A DNA stretch of 64,000 nucleotides, from assembly GCF_001689125.2 (NCBI RefSeq), contig NZ_CP015405.2:339001-403000 (forward strand), in the 5' to 3' direction. A model generated the notes under the pieces. It did not search any database, was not told the DNA's origin, and saw nothing but the letters and a program-made list of their open reading frames with translations. Position 1 is the first letter of the stretch; each line of letters opens with the position of its first letter. This document shows positions 36,963 to 45,532 of the stretch, one piece after another. The position numbers and the translations under genes were made by a program. Source of the DNA: Blautia pseudococcoides (lineage in GTDB: Bacteria > Bacillota > Clostridia > Lachnospirales > Lachnospiraceae).

Positions 36963-37136
36963 ATGCAGGAATTGGTGATGGAGATAGACGGGACGCGGTT
37001 CCCGGTGATACTATATGACAATGAAACAACGCAGGCATTTATGGACAGGCTTCCTATGACACTTGACATGGAGGAACTGCATGGAAATGAAAAATTAAAT
37101 TATCTGGACCAGGGCCTTCCGACGAATCCCATATAG
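36963..37136 (+). pseudogene. truncated cyclophilin-like protein
   Basis: AGGAGG and ATG open MQELVMEIDGTRFPVILYDN, then MDRLPMTLDMEELHGNEKL, the first half of a small cyclophilin-like domain related to the lipoprotein upstream. It stops after 57 residues where the second half should begin. The open frame extends further upstream with a charged linker, possibly a remnant of a lipoprotein N-terminus. Confidence 0.6.
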
Positions 37137-37279
37137 ATGAAATCGAAAACAGTATTTATCGTGGAGTATTGATCGCAGCGAAGGGGCATCAGAGGATAAA
37201 CTGAGTTTATGCGAAAATAAGAAACTAGAAAAAATGTTAAAAATAAAAAAAAGGCTTCGTTTTTGACTTAGAAGTGCGG

Positions 37280-37316
37280 AATAGGTAAGAGTGGAAAAAT
37301 CTCTTACCTATTTTTA
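37280..37316 (+). terminator. strong intrinsic terminator
   Basis: AATAGGTAAGAG and CTCTTACCTATT form a perfect 12-bp stem followed by TTT. No intact gene lies directly upstream. Confidence 0.8.
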
Positions 37317-37648
37317 AAATGCACAACTACAGAGCATTCTAAAACATAAAACGATTGCACAAAAGAAAATAGGTTTGAACCTTGAAAATCAAATATTCAT
37401 GCATCCCAGAAACATAATTCCTCAATATTGCTGGAACAAATCCGTACAATTGACAAGCAAAGACCCCAGAAATATTTTAGAAAGATCACGCCTGCGATTC
37501 AGAAAAAAGCAGACAAGGCATTGGCTGTCAGTATTGGAATACGGGTTTCATGAGCGAGGGAAGCTATCATACTGTACAAGCAGAACATCATAAATTTTAT
37601 CAAGTGAGCTGTATTTGTTTTTGGCTGATAGGTAAGAGGGTGAATTTT
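37317..37648. other. intergenic region before the recombinase genes
   Basis: AT-rich; short frames are present but none with a ribosome-binding site and recognisable product. Confidence 0.35.
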
Positions 37649-37789
37649 GTGGCGGAGAAAAAAGAAGTTTATCAGGTTGAATTGAGGTTTTCAGGAAAGC
37701 AGGCTTTGAAAGAACTGCTGATAGAAATACTGCTGGAAAAAATTTGTACATTCGATGGCTATGTTAGAACAGATTATAATAAAATATAG
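37649..37789 (+). CDS. small 46-aa protein next to the serine recombinase
   Basis: GTG start with GAGGGTG 6 nt upstream; 46 residues (VAEKKEVYQVELRFSGKQAL, then KELLIEILLEKI, then a short tail). It has a beta strand followed by an amphipathic helix and is acidic/basic mixed. It ends 35 nt before the recombinase start, so it is probably co-transcribed. Small proteins in this position accompany large serine recombinases of Tn4451-like elements, where they may assist recombination. That role is inference. Confidence 0.5.
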   Translation: MAEKKEVYQVELRFSGKQALKELLIEILLEKICTFDGYVRTDYNKI

Positions 37790-37824
37790 CCACTGCAGGT
37801 AGTCTGATTTTGAAAGGAGAATAT

Positions 37825-39459
37825 ATGGAAGGCAAAAGGCTGCCTGATTCCAAATATTATTCAGCAGCACTTTATATGCGTCTTTCCAGGGATGATGATG
37901 GAGACAGCGAAAGTTCAAGCATTACAAACCAGAGAAAGATGCTCAGGGCTTATGCACAGGAAAACCGGTATTTAGTCTATGATGAATATATAGATGACGG
38001 TGTTTCCGGTACGACTTTTGAGAGACCGGGATTCAAAAGGATGATTCGGGATATTGAGAATAAAAAGGTCAATATGGTCATTACGAAAGATCTATCCAGA
38101 CTTGGCCGTGATTATATCCTTGCCGGTCAGTATACGGAGATATATTTTCCGGCAAAAAAGGTGAGATATATAGCAATTAATGACGGGTATGACTCTGAGA
38201 GTCCCTATACGGATATTGCTCCTTTTAAGAATATTATCAATGAGATGTATGCCAGAGACATCAGCAAAAAAATACGTTCATCATTCTTGACCCACATGAA
38301 AGAGGGGGCCTATATAGGGGCATATGCCCCTTATGGATATCAGAGAGACCCGGAGGATAAGCACCATTTGATCATAGATGACGTGTCCGGTGAGATTGTG
38401 AGAGAAATCTTTCAAAAAGCGGGAAACGGGGAACTGCCGGTACAGATAGCAAGGGATTTAAACAGCCGAAAGGTATTAACACCGTCACAATATCGTTGTC
38501 TCCAGAATCCTGATTTGAACATAGAAAATTTCTCAAAACGGCAGGAATGGACCTCTTCTACCATAATAAAAATGCTGAGAAACGTCGTCTATGTAGGGGA
38601 TATGGCTCAGGGGAAAACCACAAAAGTTTCATTCAAAAGTGATATGACGATAGCTAACCCTAAAGAAGACTGGTATATAGTGAGAAATACCCATGAGCCA
38701 TTAGTCAGCCGTGACTTATTTGAATTGGCTGCACGGAGGAGTAAACTGCGGACCTGCTGCCAAAAGGGAAAATTTCACAATATCTTTACCGGTATGGCAA
38801 AATGCGCGGACTGTGGAAGAAATATGTCTGCAGTCGGCACACGTAAAAAAGGTGCAACGGCTAATCTTGCCTGTGGGGGATATAAGCTATATGGGAGTAA
38901 AGAGTGCAGCAATCATTTTATTGATTATGATACCTTGTGCAGTATTGTCCTAACCAGTATTCGGGAGCTTGTTCGGGTGTCACAGCAGGACGAAAAAGAG
39001 ATACTGGAAAAGGTACAGAACCGTATAAAAAAGCAAGTTTCCTTCACAGATAAAGAAAAAGAAACTGCCTCTTTGAAGAAACGCAGCCGTGAACTGGATA
39101 TATTGATCGAGAGATTATATGAGGATTATGTTGCAGAAATTATTAATGCAGACAGGCTGAAAAAGATGCTTCGGAAATATGAGTCTGATAGTGAAGAAAT
39201 CTCGGAAAGACTGGAGGCTCTAAACAATCAGGATAAAAGCAAGGAACAGGAAAATCCAACTAATAAATTAAAGAAAATGCTGAATGATATTGTAGAGCCC
39301 ACCGAACTTACCGAAGATCTGTTGTACCGGTTGGTTGATCATATTGAAATTACCCAGGGAAAATATGAAAAAAAAGATAACACAAAGATAAAGAAACAGG
39401 AAGTGAAAATCTATTTTCGCTTCAATCATGCACCGTTGAGCAGGACATATACCTTGTGA
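37825..39459 (+). CDS. large serine recombinase (TndX/TnpX type)
   Basis: 544 residues. The resolvase domain carries the catalytic Ser in LYMRLSRDDD, plus DGVSGTTFERPGF and ITKDLSRLGRD. Then come a recombinase domain (about 170-290), a zinc ribbon (CADCG..LACGGY..C, about 330-375), and a long coiled-coil C-terminal part (about 395-480). This is the architecture of integrases that move Tn4451/Tn5397-like elements by excision and circularisation. AAAGGAG precedes the ATG. It ends 24 bp from the right boundary of the element in feoB, so it almost certainly made this insertion. Confidence 0.95.
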   Translation: MEGKRLPDSKYYSAALYMRLSRDDDGDSESSSITNQRKMLRAYAQENRYLVYDEYIDDGVSGTTFERPGFKRMIRDIENKKVNMVITKDLSRLGRDYILAGQYTEIYFPAKKVRYIAINDGYDSESPYTDIAPFKNIINEMYARDISKKIRSSFLTHMKEGAYIGAYAPYGYQRDPEDKHHLIIDDVSGEIVREIFQKAGNGELPVQIARDLNSRKVLTPSQYRCLQNPDLNIENFSKRQEWTSSTIIKMLRNVVYVGDMAQGKTTKVSFKSDMTIANPKEDWYIVRNTHEPLVSRDLFELAARRSKLRTCCQKGKFHNIFTGMAKCADCGRNMSAVGTRKKGATANLACGGYKLYGSKECSNHFIDYDTLCSIVLTSIRELVRVSQQDEKEILEKVQNRIKKQVSFTDKEKETASLKKRSRELDILIERLYEDYVAEIINADRLKKMLRKYESDSEEISERLEALNNQDKSKEQENPTNKLKKMLNDIVEPTELTEDLLYRLVDHIEITQGKYEKKDNTKIKKQEVKIYFRFNHAPLSRTYTL

Positions 39460-40523
39460 TACTGCATACAGATACCAACCACCCACATGGTAAGCGCCTG
39501 TTTCCCACAGGCACAGCATTTCTGGAAACAATGGTCCAGGTTAAAGGCTACACGGGGAAGGTAACCATAATCCTCCAGCAGAGTAAAAAGCGGAAAGAAA
39601 ATGGCCATGGGGGGAAGCATGACACTTACAACCCAGGCAGCAACCCGGTATACTCCGTAAATCAGAACCTGGCAGAAAATTTCGGGAAGGCCAAGCGTAA
39701 GAAGCCCACGGTAAAAATGGGGTTCCAGCCAGAACAGCCCTTTGTTCAGCAGATCAGACGGGACATTGGCCCCCACAATGGTGATCCAGAAAATGCAGAG
39801 AAGGAAAAGCAGCATAATGGGAAAACCAGTACATTTACTGGTAAAAACCCTGTCCAGTTTCCTGTCTTTTTTGGCATAATCGGGATTTTCCAAAGTGACG
39901 CAGGCTTTGCAGATACCTGCTGCCTGCTGGACATAGGTGCCGCAGTATTCCGCGGATGCACAGCACATTTCCGCATTCTGACAATAAATATCAGGAATTG
40001 GGGTGACGGCTTTTTTGTTGGACAGGGCGTCTTCAATCCCCACGAATATGCGTTCAAGGCCCTTTCTGCTCCTGGCAGCTATGCCGATCACAGGAATCTT
40101 CAGTTCCTTATGAAGACGCTGAAAATCTATCCGGATGTGCTTTTTCCTGGCCTCGTCCATGAGATTTACGCACAGAAGCACATGTGGTGTCACGGCACAA
40201 ATCTGGAGAACGAGATTGAGGTTCCTTTCCAGACAGGTAGCGTCGCACACAGCAACCACCACATCCGGATGACTCTGCAGTATATAATCCCTGGAAATCT
40301 CCTCCTCACTGGAGCGGCAGGAGAGAGAATAACACCCGGGCAAGTCTACAAAACGATATTCTTTTCCGTGAAAGACTCGGTTCCCGGCAGCACATTCCAC
40401 TGTTTTACCGCACCAGTTTCCGGTATGCTGGTGCATGCCTGTAAGTGCGTTGAACACCGTGCTCTTACCTACATTGGGATTGCCGATCAATGCTATATTA
40501 CGGAGCGGAAACTCCTTTTTCAT
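39426..40523 (-). CDS. feoB: FeoB ferrous-iron transporter, N-terminal half of an interrupted gene
   Basis: Carries the complete GTPase domain (G1 GNPNVGKST, G3 DLPG, G4 NLMDEA), the regulatory linker and the first membrane helices of FeoB, then native sequence up to ACGKQALTM. From there the frame runs into the element and adds 19 foreign residues (WVVGICMQYHKVY...) before a stop. The remaining transporter is 19.45 kb away at 19194-20036. A soluble-plus-partial-membrane product without the pore is unlikely to move iron. It is preceded by feoA. The ATG is ~19 nt from the nearest GAGGTG, a weak arrangement. Confidence 0.9.
   Translation of the reverse strand: MKKEFPLRNIALIGNPNVGKSTVFNALTGMHQHTGNWCGKTVECAAGNRVFHGKEYRFVDLPGCYSLSCRSSEEEISRDYILQSHPDVVVAVCDATCLERNLNLVLQICAVTPHVLLCVNLMDEARKKHIRIDFQRLHKELKIPVIGIAARSRKGLERIFVGIEDALSNKKAVTPIPDIYCQNAEMCCASAEYCGTYVQQAAGICKACVTLENPDYAKKDRKLDRVFTSKCTGFPIMLLFLLCIFWITIVGANVPSDLLNKGLFWLEPHFYRGLLTLGLPEIFCQVLIYGVYRVAAWVVSVMLPPMAIFFPLFTLLEDYGYLPRVAFNLDHCFQKCCACGKQALTMWVVGICMQYHKVYVLLNGA
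39471..39490 (+). other. right attachment site (att) of the element
   Basis: Arm GATACCAACCA, CC, then core CACATGG, followed by feoB sequence. The arm is the reverse complement of the left arm with one mismatch. Confidence 0.75.
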
Positions 40524-40572
40524 TTCTTTTTTCAGAACTATTCACCTCTTAATTCATATCAACAGAAGCATG

Positions 40573-40842
40573 TTACAGCACACTTTTGTTTTTGATCTTT
40601 TCAACAAGAATCAGAGAAGCCTCTTCTTTTCTCAAGGCCAGGACAGCTCCCCGGATCAGAAAAGCTCTGGGACTTCCAAAGGCGCTCACTCCAACACAGA
40701 TAACTTTGGTATTTTCGATCAACCCCAAATCCATAAGACGTTTGATAGTCTGCTGCTGCGCCGGACTGGCATTGTCTGTCTGAATTGTTTTAACAATCCC
40801 TGACTCGTCGGGAGACAGGGTAAAGAGCGGAGTAAGAGACAT
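40573..40842 (-). CDS. feoA: FeoA, ferrous-iron transport accessory protein
   Basis: 89-residue SH3-like cytoplasmic protein that works with FeoB. Typical pattern: RLMDLGLIENTKV, GVSAFGSPRAFLIRG, and ALRKEEASLILVEK near the end. GGAGGAAAAA precedes the second ATG, which I choose as start; the first ATG overlaps that site. The feoB N-terminal half starts 49 nt downstream, so feoA remains intact while its partner is split. No Fur or iron box is obvious in the AT-rich upstream sequence. Confidence 0.88.
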   Translation of the reverse strand: MSLTPLFTLSPDESGIVKTIQTDNASPAQQQTIKRLMDLGLIENTKVICVGVSAFGSPRAFLIRGAVLALRKEEASLILVEKIKNKSVL

Positions 40843-41013
40843 TTTTTCCTCCATTTCAGGCCGGGAAATCCCGGACGGGAGAATCTATTGTATAGTATGC
40901 AGAGGCAAGAAAGAAGTTCTATGAAATGATCACTGAGAAAATTCTTTATATATGATTAAATGCTGATTATTCATTATTTTAGGTATATTTTATTTACACT
41001 AGGAGGCGTAAAT

Positions 41014-41150
41014 ATGTTTTTAACTCGTAATGATAAGATTTTTATTGCGATAATAGGTGATATAGAAAATCCAGAGACCAGGGAAAGAGAAGTAAAACTC
41101 AAGAAAAGCCGAGTAATATACTGGAAGAAATAAATGTGAAGTTTTAAAAT
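41014..41150 (+). pseudogene. SatD-family remnant
   Basis: AGGAGG and ATG open a frame that reads KIFIAIIGDIENPETRERE, the start of SatD-like proteins, followed after a frameshift by NILEEINVKF. The rest is absent. Translation would stop after 39 codons. Confidence 0.5.
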
Positions 41151-41263
41151 GATATACAGGTAATCTCACTAAAAATCCTAGAAAAATAAAAAAATCCCAT
41201 ATACCGTCTGAAACGCTATTTTATTGACAGGTATATAGCTTTCTGCCAGAAGGCTGTGTATGA

Positions 41264-41295
41264 TTGTAAACTTTGTTATAAAAATTAGTTGACAT
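41264..41295. promoter_or_regulatory. candidate BirA (biotin repressor) operator
   Basis: TTGTAAAC and GTTGACAT, 16 nt apart, form an imperfect inverted repeat resembling the BirA box (TTGTAAAC..GTTTACAA). The right half overlaps the -35 of the bioY promoter, as expected for a repressor. Confidence 0.45.
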
Positions 41296-41317
41296 TTAAT
41301 GGCGAATTTATTATACT
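41289..41317 (+). promoter_or_regulatory. promoter of bioY and the repeat leader
   Basis: TTGACA, 17 nt, TATACT. The predicted start near 41324 coincides with the first base of the repeat array, so the array would be transcribed as leader. Confidence 0.65.
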
Positions 41318-41324
41318 TTTCTTA

Positions 41325-41764
41325 TACATTATAGTGCAGCACTTGCTGCTGCATAAGTTATGGGATGCCCCTTAGGGTATACATTATAGTGCAGCACTTG
41401 CTGCTGCATAAGTTATGGGATGCCCCTTAGGGTATACGTTATAGTGCAGCACTTGCTGCTGCATAAGTTATGGGATGCCCTTTAGGGTATACATTATAGT
41501 GCAGCACTTGCTGCTGCATAAGTTATGGGATGCCCTTTAGGGTATACATTATAGTGCAGCACTTGCTGCTGCATAAGTTAAGGGATGCCCTTTAGGGTAT
41601 ACATTATAGTGCAGCACTTGCTGCTGCATAAGTTAAGGGATGCCCTTTAGGTTATACATTATAGTGCAGCACTTGCTGCTGCATAAGTTATGGGATGCCC
41701 TTTAGGTTATACATTATAGTGCAGCACTTGCTGCTGCATAAGCTACAGGATGCCTTCAGGCTAT
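41325..41764 (+). repeat. eight tandem 55-bp repeats in the bioY leader
   Basis: Units start at 41325, 41380, 41435, 41490, 41545, 41600, 41655 and 41710. They are nearly identical; the last diverges at its end. Each holds a perfect hairpin TGCAGCA-CTTGC-TGCTGCA and a GGGATGCCC block. There are no unique spacers, so it is not a CRISPR array. Confidence 0.95.
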
Positions 41765-41802
41765 GTAAAGGAAAGCAGAATTTCTTAACGGAGGAATAGT
41801 AT

Positions 41803-42366
41803 ATGGAAACAGCAATGCCCAATAAAAACAAAAAAATAAGCACCAGACAGATGACAATGATCGCGCTTATGACAGCAGTGACCAGCATCTTAGGCCCTCT
41901 TGCCATACCGCTGCCGTTTAGTCCCGTGCCGGTCAGTTTTACCAACCTGGCAGTTTATTTCAGTATCTTTGTGCTTGGAGCCAATTCGGCAACGGTCAGT
42001 TATCTGGTTTATCTGCTCATTGGAATAGTGGGACTTCCGGTATTTTCCGGTTTCACCGGAGGTTTTGCAAAAATGGCAGGACCTACAGGGGGATATCTGG
42101 TCGGTTTTATTTTCATGGCATGGATCGCGGGATTTTTTGTGGACAGATTTCAGGGAAAAAGAGTGCTGCAGGCATCGGGAATGATACTGGGAACTGTGGT
42201 AGCATACATATTCGGGACCGCATGGTTGTGTGTGCAGTCGAATCTGACATTTGGTGCGGGTCTGGCTGCGGGCGTGATTCCGTATATACCAGGTGATCTC
42301 ATTAAGATCATGGCAGCATTGGCTGTGGGACCGGTGCTTCGGCAGGCTGTGAGACGAGCAGCATAA
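41803..42366 (+). CDS. bioY: BioY, biotin-specific S component of an ECF transporter
   Basis: 187 residues, about six membrane helices. BioY landmarks: IALMTAVTSILGPLAIPLPF, PVPVSFTNLAVY, GLPVFSGFTGG and a late PYIPGDLIKI motif. It captures biotin at the membrane and works with a shared ECF ATPase/T unit encoded elsewhere. GGAGG is 8 nt before the ATG. The repeat array and a candidate BirA box upstream suggest two layers of control. Confidence 0.93.
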   Translation: METAMPNKNKKISTRQMTMIALMTAVTSILGPLAIPLPFSPVPVSFTNLAVYFSIFVLGANSATVSYLVYLLIGIVGLPVFSGFTGGFAKMAGPTGGYLVGFIFMAWIAGFFVDRFQGKRVLQASGMILGTVVAYIFGTAWLCVQSNLTFGAGLAAGVIPYIPGDLIKIMAALAVGPVLRQAVRRAA

Positions 42367-42384
42367 ATAAAAAAATCAGGATTT

Positions 42385-42419
42385 AAAAGACAGTGTGATA
42401 CAGGCACTGTCTTTTTTTG
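42385..42419 (+). terminator. terminator of bioY
   Basis: AAGACAGTG pairs with CACTGTCTT, followed by TTTTT. Confidence 0.85.
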
Positions 42420-42538
42420 ATGCGCTGCGCAGAAAATACATAGATTTTCTTAAATAACTGTAAAAACACATGAAAAATATAAGGGGGATTTTCTGGATAT
42501 GAGTTATAATACAATATTACTATGGGCGGAGGGAGAAA

Positions 42539-42906
42539 ATGTATAAGGTATTGATAGTCGAGGACATGGACCTGACAAGAGAAGACTTAATTAGACTGAT
42601 TGACTGGGAGCGATACGGTTTTGAACTGCTTCCCGACGCAAGGAACGGGATAATAGGATTGGAATACGCCAAACGGTATCGCCCGGACATTGTAATAACA
42701 GATATAAAAATGCCGGTCATGACAGGCCTTGACCTGGTGGAACAGATGAAAAAAGAAAATATAGAGGCGGAAGTCTGACCGCTTATGAAGAATTTGAACT
42801 TGCCAAAAGAGCACTTCAGATGGGTGTCAGAACGTTTGTACTCAAATATGAGATTGATGAGGAAGTGCTTCTGCGAGAACTGAACGGCTGCAGTATAACG
42901 GAGTAG
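42539..42906 (+). pseudogene. YesN/AraC-type response regulator remnant
   Basis: GGAGGGAGAAA and ATG open MYKVLIVEDMDLTREDLIRL, then PDIVITDIKMPVMTGLDLVE with the acceptor Asp. After a frameshift the receiver continues AYEEFELAKRALQMGVRTFV and ends soon after. The linker and the AraC DNA-binding part are absent. It probably once regulated the decayed glycosidase genes that follow. Confidence 0.7.
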
Positions 42907-43109
42907 TATTCAAAACTGCCTCCCGGCGGTGTATTTTCTCATCAAAAGCTTTCTGAACAGTCTCGTCAAATGTGATATTGCTTGCGTACAAACGGATCTC
43001 TTCAAGGGACAGAAGGGTTTGTGTTCTGATTGGGTGCATTGTCTTATGAGAAACGTGGAGCTGGTAAGTGGGTGGAGTCTGAAAAAGGTTGGTAAGGAAC
43101 TGTTACATA

Positions 43110-43609
43110 TGGAATTCTCAACATTATAAGCGGGCAGACAGAAAAGACAAAAGAGAAAAAAATATCCGTGACTCAGGGTGATACAGTGCTGGTTGATGAT
43201 TTGGCGGATTTTCGCTTCTTTTCAAAGGACTGTGTTTTGTTTGCGGCTCTCTGCAGAGAGGATGAAGAGGAACCGTTGGTATGTGTTGATTATGTAGATA
43301 TTGAAAGACATCTGGAATTTCCCGAACCCAATTTAAAATCGGAACTGAGCGGGGATGAATTGGTGATCACAGCAGAACGGTTTGCGCGCTGTACAGATTG
43401 CCGGTGAACAGGATGGAAACAAGTTCGGCTGCCTGTTCACAGATAACTATTTTGACATGCTTCCGGGACAAAGGAAAAAGGTGAAAGTTCTGGGGAATAA
43501 GGAGTACGGGACGCTTTTCGTGCAATCCCGGTATGGGTGCTGTAGAAAAATCAGCTATAGGAAAGTACATTTAGGGCAGCGGTTGTGCACGGTAACAGAA
43601 TATAAGTAA
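43110..43609 (+). pseudogene. C-terminal remnant of a GH2 (beta-mannosidase-like) enzyme
   Basis: Two frames give DTVLVDDLADFRFFSKDCVL, then FARC, then GCLFTDNYFDMLPGQRKKV: the C-terminal beta-sandwich of beta-mannosidase-like GH2 enzymes. It is similar to the end of the next pseudogene. The catalytic part is missing. Upstream, 42907-43109 holds only unrecognised scraps. Confidence 0.6.
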
Positions 43610-43643
43610 ACGGATGAAATTTATTTTGGAGAGGGGGAAGCAG

Positions 43644-44942
43644 ATGGAACGCATTTTAATAAGGAAAGAATGGAAACTAAAGGGACCGGCTGAGAAAGAG
43701 CTGGAGATATAAGAAATGCCAAGTCAGATTCATGATATTCTGCTGGATCATCAATTGATTTCCAATCCCAATTTTACAGGGATCAATCAAGATCAATGGA
43801 TTGGGGAGACACAATGGTGTTACAGAACAGAGTTTGAGGTGGAGGATAGATCGGGAGAATGAAACCTTCGTTTTCAGGGGCTTGATACATTTGTTGATAT
43901 ATATCTGAACAATGAACTGGCAGGGGAAAACAAAAGTGTGTATATGCCCCTGGTTATTGAAAAAGTCCCCTTTATGAAGAAGAAAAATGTCTTGGAATTG
44001 AGAGTGAAACCACCCCGCCGTGAGCTTGAGAAGATTTCACTTCCGGAAAGATACAAGGACAGAGTACCGGAATTCTGTTAAGCCAGGGTTTTTCGTTCCG
44101 GCTATCATGAATTTTCCGGACCAAAACCGGATTTGATCCGAATGGGAGTTTATGGAGATATTTATTTGGAAAAGGTGGGGCAGGATGGAATCCGGGAAGG
44201 GGTTATGGATATCAGCATGGGAGAAAATTCGGAGGAAGGATGCGTGCAGGTCGACTTTTCTTATTTTCATCCCGAAACGGATCGGATGCTGGAGTATAGG
44301 ATAACAGATATGCAGGGAGATGTTGTCTGTGAGGGTACAGAAAAAGCGCATACGGAATATCTGGAGATCACTGTGCCGCATCCGAAATTATGGTGGCCGC
44401 GCTCTCACGGGGAGGCCAATCTTTACCATTTACAAGTGACAGAAAAGGTGGGTGAAGCTGTTCTGGATACTAGTACAGCTTTTCAGCCTGACAAAAAACA
44501 GGGTGGAACGTGAAGTGACAAGGCCATTTTTATGCAACGCCCATGAGTCAGTGCTGGTGGGTGATCTGGATATTTTCGGACAGTTTAAAAAAGATTGTGT
44601 TCTCACAGCGCGTGCAGTGGACGGACACGGGAAAGTGCTGGCAGAATCAGTGGATTATGCGGAAATGGAAAGAAGGATTTCTTTTCCGGACAGAGGAGAA
44701 TTATCCTGCAGAGTTGAGGCGGGAATACTTGTGCTGGAATCTGATACCTTTGCAAGATGTGTGGAACTGCGCGGAGGAGAAGAAGGCCAAGCGTTTGGCT
44801 GGCTTTTTGAGGATGATTATTTTGACCTGCTTCCGGGAGTGAAAAGAAGATTAAGGTTTACGGGAGACATGAAAAAGGAATTGTGCAGATAAAACCTTAT
44901 TATTGGGAGAAGGGAATCACTGTCGATTATATGAAAAATTGA
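43644..44942 (+). pseudogene. GH2 beta-mannosidase-like gene, internally deleted
   Basis: It starts with GAGGGGG and ATG and reads through a sugar-binding N-terminal domain (WIGETQWCYRTEFEVEDR, GLDTFVDIYLNNELAG, VRMGVYGDIYLE-like block), broken by several stops. It jumps from LWWPRSHGEANLYHLQV to the C-terminal domain (LVGDLDIFGQFKKDCVL, FEDDYFDLLPGVKRR). The whole catalytic barrel is deleted. An intact enzyme would have ~800 residues. Confidence 0.75.
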
Positions 44943-44955
44943 AAAAAGGTTATTA

Positions 44956-44998
44956 AGCCGGTGCGTGTTTCTGTGATGGGATGGGCATCGGTTTTTTT
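44956..44998 (+). terminator. terminator after the GH2 pseudogene
   Basis: CCGGTGC pairs with GCATCGG (one wobble), followed by seven T. Confidence 0.7.
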
Positions 44999-45133
44999 GT
45001 ATGGGTATAATTTTGAGAAAATATGCGGTTTATGCGAAAAATACGAGGGTAACATACTATTTTTGACGTAATATTCTAAGAAATGCGGCACTATAGAAAA
45101 AAGCTGGCTAAAATGACACTCTCAAAGCATCTG

Positions 45134-45288
45134 ACCATTTTACTGACCACTTATTTTAGATTAAGGGGATCTCAAAAGAGAAGTGGATATATAAAGAGAC
45201 ATCTAATTCCAGTTCCGTTTGGAAATAAGACACTGATAAAATAAAATTGAGAAATCAATAAATTTGTACCATTATTTTGACCACTTAT
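45134..45288. repeat. pair of 21-bp direct repeats
   Basis: The blocks 45134-45154 and 45268-45288 match at 18 of 21 positions and share TGACCACTTAT. They are 134 bp apart inside the inverted-repeat segment. Possibly regulator sites. Confidence 0.55.
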
Positions 45289-45445
45289 AGATAATTTTTA
45301 AGATTTTTAAAGGAACATTCCAATGCCTTTTACCTTAGAATCATGAATCACTAAAAGAAATCCTACACACTAAAGCTCCTGTAAATATATTTTTACCCAA
45401 GACAACACCAGGCTAATTGAAAATCCGCTATATTTTTTTTGCATA

Positions 45446-45474
45446 TTGACTTTATCAGCTTTTAGCGTTAAACT
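45446..45474 (+). promoter_or_regulatory. promoter of the TnpB-like gene
   Basis: TTGACT, 17 nt, TAAACT, about 105 nt upstream of the ATG and inside the inverted-repeat segment. Confidence 0.5.
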
Positions 45475-45532
45475 AGGATACGACAAAAAACAAAAATAAG
45501 TATTTTCTTAATACTTTTTTTGCAATTCATCT

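Larger units (their letters stand above)
20032..39490. mobile_element. 19.45-kb integrated element inside feoB (serine-recombinase type)
   Basis: Bounded by a directly repeated CACATGG (20032-20038 and 39484-39490). Removing one repeat and everything between rejoins feoB in frame as ALTM-CMGFG. The inner ends carry related sequences in inverted orientation, and a large serine recombinase gene ends 24 bp from the right boundary. I find no relaxase, coupling protein, replication or capsid gene. It is therefore an integrative element without visible transfer functions, perhaps partly decayed. Confidence 0.85.

Noticed and set aside
37375..37593. A 72-codon frame before the recombinase region
   Set aside because: No ribosome-binding site and no protein-like pattern.
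20032..39490. A complete integrative conjugative element
   Set aside because: No relaxase, coupling protein, type IV secretion or replication gene could be read in any frame.
39456..40595. Long plus-strand open frame (379 codons) opposite feoB
   Set aside because: It is the antisense of the FeoB GTPase half; the product is low-quality and has no ribosome-binding site.
41325..41764. CRISPR-like regular repeat array
   Set aside because: Units are directly adjacent 55-mers with no variable spacers and no cas genes nearby; it is a plain tandem repeat.
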